Program-made: the position numbers and the translations under genes | Shown here: positions 45,671 through 56,240 of the stretch, one piece after another | Position numbering within the stretch: the first letter of the stretch is position 1 | How the letters are laid out: every line of letters begins with the position of its first letter | Notes under the pieces: model-generated | The model's database searches: none | What the model saw: only the letters and a program-made list of their open reading frames with translations | What the model was told of the DNA's origin: nothing | DNA from: Toxorhynchites rutilus septentrionalis | Lineage: Eukaryota > Arthropoda > Insecta > Diptera > Culicidae | Assembly: GCF_029784135.1 (NCBI RefSeq) | Contig: NC_073744.1 | Coordinates: 76,487,935 to 76,551,934 of the forward strand | DNA length: 64,000 nucleotides | Direction of reading: 5' to 3'

Positions 45671-48640
45671 AGATCATGAAATAGGCACTTTTATAATGAC
45701 TGCAAAGATAAAGATGTGTTCCAAATTTTAGATCAAACGGTCAACAGGAAGGGGGTTAAATATCCATTATTGTGGGACAGCGCTACAGACAAAGTTACAA
45801 AGTTACCCACGTACATACAAACCGGTCATATAATCGACCCCGTGCTGTCTACCGAAGAGTTTTGGGGTTTCCCGGTTCGAAAATCTTTGCTCCACACTCC
45901 ATACTCCATACTAAGTCTTCTAACATACCCTTATGCAACTCCTTCAAAGAGAAATTTAATCGTCAACTTTTGACCGTCCGGATTTAAAAGCATTTTCTGA
46001 ATGTACTTTTTATTCCGGACATGGGTTTGTGAAATTCACATTGATTTTTGATTTTTTACATTTTTTGTTAACAGCTAGGTACTATGTTTGGCACTAAACT
46101 AAATTGACACAATAGTAACTATCAGTCACATTCATTCCGGATCCGGATTCAGAAGCATCACTGTACACACACTTAAAAAATATGGAACGAAAAATCAAAG
46201 CTAACTTTACTTGTTAGCTTGTTTACACATCGTCTGAATTGTACAAATATTAACCCATCTCATGCTCACTTCACGATGGAACCCAATGTTAACGCATGTT
46301 TTCATGTAATGTTTCCATCTGTACTGATGAAGTGAAAAACCATTATCGGTATCAAGAAGTCACTGGAAACGAAACCATTTTTCGGGTAATCATAACTCGC
46401 TGAAAAACAAGAAACGGCATTGCGTTTCTCACGAGAATCGAAGTGAGCGAGTAACATTCTCTGATAATATCCTCAACTATTTTTCCCTGTGGGTAAAAAC
46501 GGAGTTTTTTTTCTCTCAAATCGGCGAGTGTTTCGATCTTTGGTTAAAACAAGTGCAGCTTCACAATTTCTTTTATTTTCATTAACCAAGTGCTGAAAAA
46601 CCAGTGGAAAAGGTTTCGTAGTACAATTTAAGTGTTCTTCTACTAATTTAGAATGACTATTGTAGACTATGAGTTGAAAATAGAAGCAGTCAACATTATT
46701 TTTTTTATTATTACATTGAACTATAAAGACAGCCGTTAATTGAAATTAGGAACGATTACGGAATGATTACGATTCTAATGTGACATTGAAAATTATTTGT
46801 GACAAATATGGCGTAAAAACCTACGATTTCAAGGGTTCTGTTGAAGTTGAATATTCCTCCGTCACCTTGCTGTCGCCTATAATAGGTGTGCGCAATTTAG
46901 CCCTCGATTTTGTATGAAAATGCATATTTATTGTGAAAAATTCACAGAGGGTGGTGTCCAGGACACGACCCCATTGTTGATGTAGGATTATGAGATAACT
47001 TTATTCAATTTGTTTGTTTATCACGTATTTATACATTGAAATTTCCGAAATAACTCTTTAGTAGGAAGTTTTGATCGCAACTTGCATGGTTTTTAAGAAC
47101 CAGTTAAAGATGGTTTATGCATGGTGATCATTGCGCTAGCTGACCATATGTCGCAATTTCATGAATGAATTTTTAATATGGTTCACAGCCACCATTATTA
47201 ACCTTTAACAATGCATAAAAATAAAAATACGTACGTGTGATTCAATAATACTCGAACACTCTCTGACTGACGGCATGAAAACCGACACAAGGCTCCATCT
47301 TTCCAACCCGGCTTTCAGAACGACAAATAAAAAAAACAAAATTGGGGTAAATTATGTTGGTTTGTCCGATTTTGGGTGTTGCTGAAAAGCCCCAAATCTC
47401 TGGATTCTAATAATACCATAAGGTGTTCAAATCATCCATTTTTAACGGTTTTCAATGATTTTCTTCAAAGAGAAATTATGAACCTGGTTTGCCCACCTAT
47501 GATTATATTTTATCCGGTTTTAAATATCACCATTTTTGAACGAAGATATTAGAATTCACAAGCAGATGTTGAACTTCTCACTATTCTGAGTTTACTGTCA
47601 TCATATTGATTTAGGCGAAAATTCATAATTTAGGCTTTCTTCAGAATATTGCATTTATTGGGTATATTAAAGGTGAACATCACTCAACACAGAGAAACTT
47701 TATTTCTGCTACGGGTGTAGGACACCATAAACAAACTGCAGCGCGCCAAGCTATCATAGTAATCATGTGGACAAAATAACATTATTGAATTGGACAACTC
47801 ATGATCAGAATTGAGTTCATTTGGATGGCGTTAATTTATTGGTTTACCTATGTAAATCTGATACAAATGGTGTGCAAGCATGATGTTTACAATATTTATA
47901 AGTGTTATAATCCAGAAAAGGTCTGAATACGTGCCAAATAATCATCTGGTGATCGATTAAAAGTTAGCGCGAATGAGGGGCGCATTGACACAAATAGAAT
48001 GTGTATTTTATAATCCTTTAAAACATGTGATTCCGTAAAAATACACTATAAAACTACTGTAAATCATGAAAATGACAATTTTATTTATATTTTTTGAAAC
48101 ATTCGAATACCTTATTTGACACAGTAGCGCTGAATAAGAGCATTCAAAAAAGTGGGCAAACCATGATCATATTTTCGACTCGACAAACCAAAATCATTTA
48201 CCTTACAAATCGTGGTTGCAATGACTTTCACACTACATCCCCGTAAACATCGTAGCAATGCGCCAAAGTACGTAGAATAGAAGGTAGTCTCCTCCCTGCT
48301 TTGTTCAAGTAGTGGTAGGCAAAGAAAAAAAGCAAAAAATTGTAATAAACCATCGATCGAATCCATATAAATTCGAACATTTTTGATTTTTTCAAAATTG
48401 TAACAAAAGAACTGTCTCAAAATATGTTTTTAAATGATGAAATAGCAGTTTATTTAATCATTTTTAAATTGAAAACAGTGAAATTATCGCACCTGTAATA
48501 TAAAAATAACCCAAAAACGATGAACAAATATGTTGAGAGGTTATATCGAAGCAGTGTCGTTCCCGCAAATTGATAAAATGATGAAAGAATAACTCCCACA
48601 ATGCTGATTTTTTCTCTTTTATTGAATCATCCATCAAGAA
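45671..48640. other. No confident gene; one HDR end fragment
   Basis: 46945-47110 contains GTGTCCAGGACACGACC followed by TTGATGTAGGATTATG and the GAAATAACTCTTTAGTAG block shared with 57640-57680. It is a degraded HDR end. ORFs at 45716-45973 and 48112-48420 (minus) match no family I know. A 28-bp segment at 48265-48293 recurs inverted at 49170-49198. Confidence 0.4.
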
Positions 48641-48962
48641 TCATTGTGACACTTTCATTGGTTTCGGTTTGGAGTGCTCAGCCATAGTGAGGCCACATAA
48701 GGGACCAAATTGGCGTTTCTGGAAAACGAGAAAAACATTTCCTCCATCCCGGGTCATCTTCCGAAGTGATTGCAAATAAATATTTTGCACTTTCGCAAGA
48801 AGTGAATGCATAAATTTGGAATTTCGTGTGAAACCATTGGAACGGAACGTTTTGGGAGATCCAAGAAGCATATGCATAGAATAGCTGAAAACATTTCCGA
48901 TTAGTTTATCTCATCTCAATTTATATAGAAAACACTTACCTCCAGTACGAAGACGTCTTCAT
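48641..48962 (-). CDS. Candidate two-exon small gene, 88 residues
   Basis: Exon 1 (48940-48962) reads MKTSSYW plus two bases. A 55-base intron (48885-48939) has GTAAGT at the donor and TTTTCAG at the acceptor. Exon 2 (48641-48884) completes an 88-codon frame ending in MAEHSKPKPMKVSQ. The lengths sum exactly to a multiple of three. AATAAA follows about 20 bases past the stop (minus strand, near 48620). An in-frame stop sits just upstream of the ATG, in DNA next to a MITE (48972). The intron size suits mosquitoes. Against it: no domain is recognised and codon composition is unremarkable. It could also be the 3' end of a transcribed repeat. Confidence 0.35.
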
Positions 48963-48971
48963 TGCTGATTA

Positions 48972-49075
48972 GGCGTCGTGCACAAATTACGTAACGCTAA
49001 AAATCCGGATTTTGGACACCCTCCCCCCCTTCGTAACGCAATTTTCTATCTCTAATATACAGAAAGTAACGCAAC
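48972..49075. mobile_element. GGCGTCGTGCAC-type MITE, partial
   Basis: TTA then GGCGTCGTGCACAAATTACG, then GTAACGC blocks as at 32205. It lies immediately upstream of the candidate gene at 48641-48962. 49076-49623 has a minus ORF (49165-49542) without a recognisable domain. Confidence 0.6.
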
Positions 49076-50404
49076 CTCGAACATCGAACAAATTGAGAAT
49101 TGTTTATTACTAACTTCTTGGTGTGTGTAACACATGCGCGCTCCGTGTGTATACACAGGTAAAATCATTTACCTTCTATTCTACGTACTTTGGCAATGTG
49201 CAATGTATAATGTCGATTATTATTCGTTAACATGGAAACCAAACTAGTGCTAGGCGTTGTTGTTGTTGGGTTTGACGACGATGTAACTGTTGCGATATTC
49301 TCAAGCGCACGAGCAAAACATTGCAGAACTTTAAGATTGAACTTTTCAGAACAAACATTTGGTAGTACTGACAAGGGCCGATGCGGCGTAATCGATTTAC
49401 AAACCAATTTAAAAAAAACTTTCAAGTCAACTCTCAGTATTACCATGTACTGTTGACGGCTCGCTGTCCAGAGCGACGCAATCATTGAAATGACGGAAAG
49501 TATATGCAAGCTAAAGAATAAAAAAAAGGATTTCAGATTCAATTGGTAAGCAAATCATCAAAATTCGCTCGCTCCAAAAATAATTATTGGTTTTAAAACT
49601 ATTTCATGAAAATATGACATGTTTTGATGTAGGATTACGTCTTTAGGGAACATATTGGGGTACAAATTGAAAAATGAAAATCGATCGCATCGTGAAAAAT
49701 GTCCAATTTCAAACGCTTGTTACTCATTCATTTCATGATGGATTGATGAGATTTTTGCATCAAACGATTACGGCACTCCATAACAATTTTTCACATTGAA
49801 TAAAATAGTATATATTATATAACTAACTATCGAACAATTGAAAAAATTCAAGAGCAGCAGCAGTGAAAGCGGCTAATATATAGGCGAGCATAGAAGTTGA
49901 GCGGTCAAAATGCGAGCTGTGTCTCGCATCGAGCTTCTATGGCAGCATAAGCAGCGGCAAACAGTAGCAACGGTTGTTGAAACCGGTCTACTACTAGTGG
50001 CAGCAGCAAGCATCACGAGCGGATTGTTTCAGGCACGCTCTCTCCGTCAGAAGTGCGAGAACGTTTCTTGGCATCGTGAAAGTGCAGCATCGAATCTGAG
50101 CGGCCAACAATTGAGCTGTGTCTCACATAAGTGGCAGTAGCAGCAGCAGCGGCGGTAAACATCGATGCTGAACCTCAACAATGTGTTGAGGTTCAGCATC
50201 GATGTTGTGATGTGTCTCGTATCGGTCCACTACTGTTGGCAACAACAAATATCATGAGTAGAGAGTTTCAGGCATTCTCTCTTTCTCTACTGCTGCTGCT
50301 GCTGCTGCTACTCAGTCAGATTTCTCATTCTTGTTGGACGCTCAGATCGATAAACATATGTGTTTCTAGTGTGCATTGCTGGTACTCCTGTTCACATCAA
50401 CCAA

Positions 50405-50654
50405 TACAATTGGATGCGGTTATGGAGTTAAAGGAGACAAAGGACCCGGTTAAGGAATAGTGTATCGCACGGTTCCACATGGCAACATCCAGTGTATCAA
50501 ACCCGCTATCCGTTGTTTAGCTCACCGTGATGGTGTCAACGAAACCCTTGCAAACCGACGCACAGAAGCCGAGAATGCCAAAGCCAAGGAAAGCAGTAGC
50601 GACTCCGAAAAAACTACCGCTGCCAAAAAGTTAACAACTACTACATCCGACTGA
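50405..50654 (+). pseudogene. Chimeric histone H4/H1-like remnant A
   Basis: 50430-50552 reads in H4 register. It has a KG.G-like glycine run, a stop where H4 has lysine, then GNIQCIKPAIRCLAHRDGV, aligning to the H4 stretch [20 protein letters not shown]. The initiator region is corrupted. The frame leaves H4 right after GVN. At 50568-50652 a lysine/alanine-rich tail begins with PKPRKAVATPKK (one frame) and continues AAKKL (another), ending in TGA. This resembles the C-terminal tail of histone H1. H4 residues beyond about 45 are absent. It is a dead chimera of an H4 start and a probable H1 end. Confidence 0.65.
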
Positions 50655-50707
50655 AACCTCATTACATTAGCACGCAGCAGATTCCATACAACCCATTTAA
50701 CCATTCC

Positions 50708-50723
50708 AGTTCTTTTCAGGACT
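50708..50723 (+). terminator. Degraded histone 3' stem-loop
   Basis: AGTTCT-TTTC-AGGACT: a 6-bp stem (one T-G pair) with the TTTC loop. The first G and last C of the canonical stem are A and T here, and the ACCA tail is lost. It lies ~55 bases after the H1-like stop. Confidence 0.6.
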
Positions 50724-50814
50724 TTCGATATTGCTTTGAAACGAAAGAGTTTAAAATATTGTTTTCCACTTATCATAAAAATGATATAAAACTACGATCA
50801 AAAATACTGTTTAC

Positions 50815-51050
50815 TTTTCATCATTCTTTGTGTGGACACCGACTGGACAACATCGTTGCTGGACGGGCTGGACGGCGAGGGATCGAGTGCCTTTCTCATG
50901 GCAAGAGGGCGGAGGTGGTAGCGCTGGAGTAGAATAGAGTAGAGTTTTCAAAGGGCCTTTCTCAAGGCTAGAGACGAATGAACTGCAAAAGTTTAAAGTC
51001 TCTATAATACAATACCTTCCTTCCTTCCTGTTTACTTTTACATTTTCTTT
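50815..51050 (-). repeat. Dispersed repeat related to 59878-59940
   Basis: On the minus strand it contains GAGACTTTAAAC, CAGTTCATTCGTCTCTAGCC and GAGAAAGGC. The first blocks match the 63-bp insertion at 59878-59940, and a GGAAGGAAGGAAGG run lies upstream. Class unknown; it may be the 3' part of a retroelement. Confidence 0.5.
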
Positions 51051-51108
51051 GATCATGTGCAACTAACAGGAATCTTATCACGTCAGAAACATACTTTCCA
51101 TCAACCAA

Positions 51109-51138
51109 CCTGACTGGATGCGGTAAGGGAGGCGAATG
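51109..51138 (+). pseudogene. Histone H4 5' fragment
   Basis: CATCAACCAAC leads into CTGACTGGATGCGGTAAGGG. This is the H4 start (M-T-G-R-G-K-G-G in intact genes) with the ATG changed to CTG and a TGA a few codons later. The leader is the same as before the ATG at 52631. No further H4 coding follows. Confidence 0.55.
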
Positions 51139-51341
51139 ACATATGTATGCATATATATAGCAAAACGGCTCCGGTCATACACAGCACGTTTCAGACAAAT
51201 GCCTCAAGGAATTTTCTAAAATAATATTTTGCCGATGCCTTTGCGCGAACTACACAGGCGAGTAGCACCATAATAGCAAATCAAATGTCGAAGTTCGTGA
51301 TATGGGTGCGTTCATCGCTATTCGGTTCGGCGTCGGTTTAA

Positions 51342-51571
51342 CCCTTTCATTACGGCAGTGTGCTCCGCCGAAGTGCTACCCCTGTACGAAGCACTGCGCC
51401 GAAAAGTATGCACATCGCGCTGGTGTGATCGAAGAGCAGTATGAATTTCATGTCGTCTAAAGACGACGCTCGTACACACAGCTCGTCGCGTGGATGTCGT
51501 CTATAGACGACATTCGTACACACAGGACGTCGCGCAGATGTCGTCTATAGACGACGCTCGTAACGGATGGG
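51342..51571. mobile_element. PiggyBac-like MITE with three hairpin units
   Basis: TTAA on both sides (51338-51341 and 51572-51575). The ends CCCTTTCATTACG and CCCATCCGTTACG (reverse complement) are inverted. Inside are three ~45-bp tandem units built on the palindrome GTCGTCTATAGACGAC (the first has one change), each followed by CTCGTACACACA or similar. 230 bp, no coding. Confidence 0.8.
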
Positions 51572-52028
51572 TTAACCATCAATAACTACGCTTGGCAACA
51601 TTGACATCTGGTAATTTTCATATAAGATTTTTTCCCCGCATGTTAAAAGTGGTTTTTCATGTACATAAAAGCGCAGCGTAGTATGTCAACTGCTTCCCGG
51701 TTAGAAAATAAATGATCGTTAGAAAATAAATGAGCGACCCGTCCAATTTCAAACGCTTATTGCTCATTCATTTCATGATGGATTGATAAGATGTTTGCAT
51801 CATACGTTGTCGGCACTCCATAATAATTTTTCACATTGAATAAAATAATATATATCATGTAACTAACAATCGAACAATTAAAAAATCTCAACCACTATCC
51901 AAACAGAAGATACCTAGGCCTGATTGATCGAAATTGACGTCATTTCTTTTTCGCGCCCGATTCGTTCGTTCACCGGCAAGCTGTATGACAATCGAGGAGG
52001 AGGCGCCTACTTCACACATACCAAATGA

Positions 52029-52036
52029 TATAAAAG
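52029..52036 (+). promoter_or_regulatory. TATA box of the HDR promoter segment
   Basis: TATAAAAG, preceded within 80 bases by GGAGGAGGCGCC and followed by a TTACAACGGACGTGGAACGG stretch. The same unit recurs without this segment at 49845. Arthropod core histone genes have TATA promoters, so it plausibly belonged to a histone gene. The present distance to the H4 ATG (~595 bases) is too long for a normal histone leader. Confidence 0.5.
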
Positions 52037-52630
52037 GATGGAGCGTTCGTGGATTTTATTCATTTTTACAACGGACGTGGAACGGACAACAGTGGAGAGC
52101 AGCAGCAGTGGGCGCGGCTAATATATAGACGAGCATCGAAGCTGTGTGGTCAATAGGCTAGCTGTGCCTCACATCAAGCTTCTATGGCAGTATAAGCAGC
52201 GACAAACTACTACTACTCTACTAGTGGCAGCAGCAAGCATCGCGAGCGGAGCATTTCGGGCACGCTCTCTCCATCAGAAGTGCGAGCACATGCTTCTTGG
52301 AATCGTGAAAGTGCAGCAGTGAACTTCAAGACGAGCATCGAATCTGAGCGGCCAACAATTGAGCTGTGTCTCATATCGAACTTAAGTGGCAGTAGCAGCA
52401 GCAGCGGCGGTAAACATCGAGGCCTAACATCAACAATCGAGCTGTGTCCCGCATCGGTCCAGTACTGATGGCAACAGCAAACATCATGAGCAGAAAGTTT
52501 CAGGCATGTTCTCTCTTTTTGCTGATGCTGCTGCTCCGTCAGATTTCTCATTTTGTTCGACGCTCAGATCGGTAAACATATATGTTTTTAGTGTTTTAAG
52601 TGTGGTCACATCAGATCAACATCAACCAAC

Positions 52631-52832
52631 ATGACTTCATGCGGCAAGGAAGGCAAAGGAGGATCGAAGCGTATCGCAAGGTTCTACATGACAATATCCA
52701 GTGTATCAAATTCGCTATTCGCCGTTTAGCTCGACGTGATGGTGTCAACGAAAAGCACCAAAATAAAAACAGAAATAAGCAGCAGCGGCTCCGAAAAAGC
52801 TACCGCTGCCAAAAAACAACAGAAGTGAATTG
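52631..52832 (+). pseudogene. Chimeric histone H4/H1-like remnant B
   Basis: ATG at 52631 opens MTSCGKEGKGG (H4: MTGRGKGGKG), with about five residues missing and a one-base loss near 52671. The H4 frame then reads YRKVLHDNIQCIKFAIRRLA and RRDGV, clearly the H4 segment around residues 18-45. After that, H4 ends abruptly. 52775-52832 carries AAAAPKK (one frame) then ATAAKKQQK and TGA (next frame), a lysine/alanine tail typical of histone H1. The same junction occurs in remnant A, so the fusion predates their duplication. It cannot make a histone fold. Confidence 0.7.
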
Positions 52833-53013
52833 TTGTTTTTGTTGCTCCATAATGTTTTACGCGAGTAAATATGTCGGAATATATGTTCACGCAATATGAG
52901 CGCCAATTTCGTAAACGTGCATCGGAGCTGAAACAACTTTCTATCACTGATACCGAAAGCTCGATTGTAACACTGGTGAAATGAACAAAAAATACCCAAC
53001 AACCAAATCAAAC

Positions 53014-53033
53014 GGCCCTTTTCAGGGCCATCA
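53014..53033 (+). terminator. Histone mRNA 3' stem-loop
   Basis: GGCCCT-TTTC-AGGGCC-ATCA; the stem and loop are perfect, with one change in the ACCA tail. Preceded by CCCAACAACCAAATCAAAC, similar to the sequence before the stem-loop at 15429. Confidence 0.85.
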
Positions 53034-53228
53034 GATCATTATCAAAGAGTTTAACAATATATTTTTTCAAACATCCAAATCAGCATGCGACAGATAGCCT
53101 AACGTAATCCTACGTCAACTATGCGGTCGTGTCTCGGACACAACCTTCTGTGACTTTTTTTATTTGGAAGCCTCACTGAGTGTCGTAGTCCTACTTTTTA
53201 ACTTTCTTTTCTTTGAGTTTATTATATA

Positions 53229-53262
53229 GGGCGTTCAGGTTCGATTCGAGTTCTGGTAAGAG
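53229..53262 (+). mobile_element. SINE-B fragment (B-box region)
   Basis: GGGCGTTCAGGTTCGATTCG followed by AGTTCTGGT corresponds to the tRNA-like 3' half of SINE-B. Nothing of the body follows. Confidence 0.4.
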
Positions 53263-53329
53263 GATAATTCTCAATGCTGGAGCATGTTCTTCGAGCGTTT
53301 GGCACGGGCACTGATCGAGCAGTGTATGC

Positions 53330-54218
53330 AATTTGGCTTTTCTTCAGATGTTTGCTATGCAAATGAAACACAAACTCCTGCATAACTCGAGATCTAATCA
53401 GGAAAATGGAGCCAAGTTTGGCATGTGAGGGTTTTTGGGTACGAGAAATGTTTCTATGATCGTTAGACATATCTTTGAAAGAAGGAGCCCCCAACAAAAC
53501 ACAACAAATTATGCATAGCTCGAGAATTAATAGAGCAAATGGAATTAAAATAGGAATGTGAGGATTTAAGAGTACAAGAAACGTTGGTTTGACACCCCTT
53601 CCTCCTCTGGACGGAAGGGGTGGTCACATAAAAATGAAACCCATATTTCATCCAAACATTACAAATTAAAAATTTCCTAAAAGACCGAGGGAAAATGGAA
53701 AAATTCGGAGAATTGCATTCCCATATGTTCTACAATTACATTGTGATGAGCGTTATTAGTTCATTTGATGTTTGCGCAAACGAAAGTGGAAATGGATTTT
53801 CAGGTAAAAAACGCACTCCTATATCGTCTATCTGTATAAATAAAAATGGTTCGTCAAATTTGTTGGGAAGCGCAAAACTCGAGGGAGGAATTGTCCGATT
53901 TGAGCTGTCTTTATTTTATTATATTTTCTGTACCAAATATTTATTCCATGTAACGGAGAAATATGTTATTTGCAAGTGATTGAAGAATCTTGAACGAGAG
54001 TTGTGTCTGCTATTAATTTTATGTAACAATGACGAGTTTTGGTAGAAATTCTAGAAAATTCATAGTAAAAGGAAATGGTAAAGGGTAAATGGTAATCAAT
54101 AAATTAAAAGTTCTGCGATTGGACACATGAACGTTCACTTAGTAAGAAAACGTCAACGTTTGAACATACTCATATAAAAAAATCTATTTTGGGCGGGACG
54201 AAGTTCTCCGGGTCCTAG
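53330..54218 (+). mobile_element. Tandem-repeat element with Helitron-like 3' end
   Basis: Colinear with 10470-11358: ACTCGAGATCTAATCAGGAA tandem-type units, then the block starting GAAAATGGAAAAATTCGG, and a 3' end GGTCCTAG next to T. Internal TCTGTATAAATAAAAATGG at 53831. The last bases differ slightly from 11358 (CTCCGGGTCCTAG), consistent with age. Confidence 0.5.
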
Positions 54219-54758
54219 TATTCGATTAAATCTGATTGACATTGTTTTTAATCTTCGATATCAATATATACAAAGTTTTTAGAAAAACGACGAAAATTGA
54301 ACTATTCTATGAGCAATATTCAGAAAGCGAAGGTTTGTTCGGAATTATAATGGGGCAAAACCAACGTTAAGTTTCATCAGAGAAAGAATGATGAGAAGTA
54401 GTCACAACTGCCAACTGTCTTATTGTCAGACCTCGTACAATACGCTTATCTTCTGAAATGATGACATCTTTATATGACTATATGCTTTCCGTGAATAACA
54501 TTTTGAGTGTAACTTCAGTGCAGTATGATCGAAATGTTTTTGTTTAGTTTCCTCTGTTCGGCTAGTGATTATTATAGTTAAACAAATTTTGATTAGATTT
54601 CTATTGACATTTGTCTCATGTTGGGCGATATGCATGTAGCCGATGGGCGATGGGCTGAAACTTACAGACTGATAGCTTTGCTACCCCGTTTTAGTTATTA
54701 GAAGTTTTCGTTATGTAACTATCACCGTTGCTATCGTTCTGACAAAATTTACATTTTT
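54219..54758. other. No recognisable gene
   Basis: AT-rich; a 69-codon minus ORF has no motif. Confidence 0.4.
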
Positions 54759-54844
54759 CAAAGTGAAGTTCTGTTTAGCTGGAGATAAATTTCCAATAAA
54801 CGATTTATTTTTTTCCAATTTTCAGATTTTTTCTGATGGAACTA

Positions 54845-56103
54845 AAGGGTGTGTCACATCAAATTGCATCACGGAAAAAACGCTGTAGAAATTCGCCCAG
54901 TAGACCGATCCTTTTGAAAATCTTAGACAGTAAAATAAAAAATATTAAACAACTTTTGGCATTTTCTTTTTATTCATACTTCGAGCCCAAGCCCGTATGC
55001 TCGCACCTTCCTCTTTACCCCGTCCATAAGGTTCTGTACAACGTCAGGTTGTAGTTTTTTTTTAACAGAAATCCATTTTCTCTTGAAGTCCGCCTCCGAT
55101 TTGACAACTTTTGGGTTCTTCCGGAGGGCCTGCTTCACAATCGCCCAATTGGCTCTATTGGGCGAAGCTCCGGCGCGTTGGGCGGGTTCATTTCCTTTGG
55201 CACGAAAGTGACCCCGTTGGCTTCGTACCACTCCAACACGTCCTTTGAATAGTGGCACGAAGCGAGATCCGGCCAGATGATTCAATAGTGGTAGTAAGCT
55301 TAAGGTAAACCTGCCCGTTTACCGTGCCGGTCATCACGAAGGGGCGCTCCGCTTTCCGCAAGAGCAGATCGCTTGCCACACCATGTACTTTTTGGCAAAC
55401 TTGGATAGTTTCTGCTTGCGAATCTTCTCCGGAACGCTGAATTTGTCCTCTGCGGAGAAGAACAACAGGCCCGGCAGCTGACGAAAGTCCGCTTTGACGT
55501 AGGTTTCGTCGTCCATTACCAGGCAATGCGGCTTCGTCAGCATTTCGGTGTACAGCTTCCGGGCTCGCGTCTTCCCCACCATGTTTTGCCTTTCGTCGCG
55601 GTTAGGAGCCTTCTGAACCTTGTATGTACGCAGGCCCTCCCGCTGCTTGGTCCGCTGGACGAATGAACTTGACAAATTCAGCTTATTGGCGACATCCCGG
55701 ACCGAACTTCTCGGATCACGTCTAAACTGCTTAACTACGCGCTTGTGATCTTTTTCACTGACGGAGCATCCCTTTTTGCCGTTCTTCACCTTCCGGTCGA
55801 TGGTTAGGTTCTCGAAGTATCGTTCTAGTACTCTGCTGACCGTGGATTGGACGATTCCCAGCATCTTACCGATGTCCCGATGTGACAACTCCGGATTCTC
55901 GAAATGATTGCACAGGATTAATTCACGACGCTCTTTTTCGTTCGACGACATTTTTCCAAATTTACGAAAAATTGACAGTGAAGCATGGAAAACGTGATCT
56001 ATACACTCTTATCTGATTATAAGCGGAAGCTGAAGATATAATTCCTAAAAATTAAATTTTTACAGCGTTTTTTGCGTGATGCAATTTGATGTTACACACC
56101 CTT
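54845..56103 (-). mobile_element. ITmD37E transposon, internally deleted
   Basis: 1259 bp with TA on both sides (54843-54844 and 56104-56105). The terminal repeats have about three mismatches between ends, more than in the other two copies. It is 39 bp shorter than the 1298-bp copies, through two deletions around 55274-55303 and a one-base loss near 55341. Confidence 0.93.
54974..55951 (-). pseudogene. DD37E transposase, frameshifted and deleted
   Basis: The first ~203 residues are intact through the first catalytic aspartate and end …CSCGKRSAP. A missing G near 55341 shifts the frame. Deletions follow in the LKECLQKR and KQHEGPTIFW region. The second aspartate and the glutamate region remain readable in pieces downstream, but IEKYW is altered to a different sequence at the glutamate. 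Inactive. Confidence 0.9.
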
Positions 56104-56240
56104 TATTTGAAGTTCGAATTCGTCGCTATTACATACCTATGTGTTTTTGAAGGTTGATTCGTATTTTTATAAATAATTTTTTGAAATTTCGCTATTTAGA
56201 TATTGATATTCAAAGAAAAAATCCATCCAATACATTAAAA

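Larger units (their letters stand above)
49624..50725 (+). repeat. HDR copy with H4/H1 remnants and stem-loop
   Basis: Starts TTGATGTAGGATTACGTC and matches other HDR 5' ends to about 49845. It then jumps into a leader rich in GCAGCAGCAG, with GGCTAATATATAGGCGAGCA (about 49870). The ~230-bp TATA-containing segment present at 51900-52090 is deleted here. An H4 remnant, an H1-like tail and a degraded histone stem-loop at 50708 follow in that order, as in a histone transcription unit. Confidence 0.7.
51736..53118 (+). repeat. HDR copy with promoter, H4/H1 remnant, stem-loop and terminus
   Basis: The left terminus is missing; similarity to other copies starts near 51741. In order: the 5' spacer; GCGCCCGATTCGTTCG...TATAAAAGG; a long leader; H4 ATG at 52631; H1-like tail to 52832; a canonical stem-loop at 53014; and the end ACGTAATCCTACGTCAA at 53118, the exact inverse of other copies' starts. 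The adjoining CTATGCGGTCGTGTCTCGG is shared with copy 1. This is the best preserved histone-type layout in the window. Confidence 0.75.
54759..56240. repeat. Duplicated segment containing a DD37E insertion
   Basis: 54759-54844 plus 56104-56240 match 60822-61035 continuously once the transposon is removed. See the paralogous empty site at 60903. Confidence 0.85.

Noticed and set aside
50405..52832. Functional histone H4 or H1 genes
   Set aside because: Only the H4 N-terminal ~45 residues are present, with frameshifts, a stop and a corrupted start; the fold region is missing.
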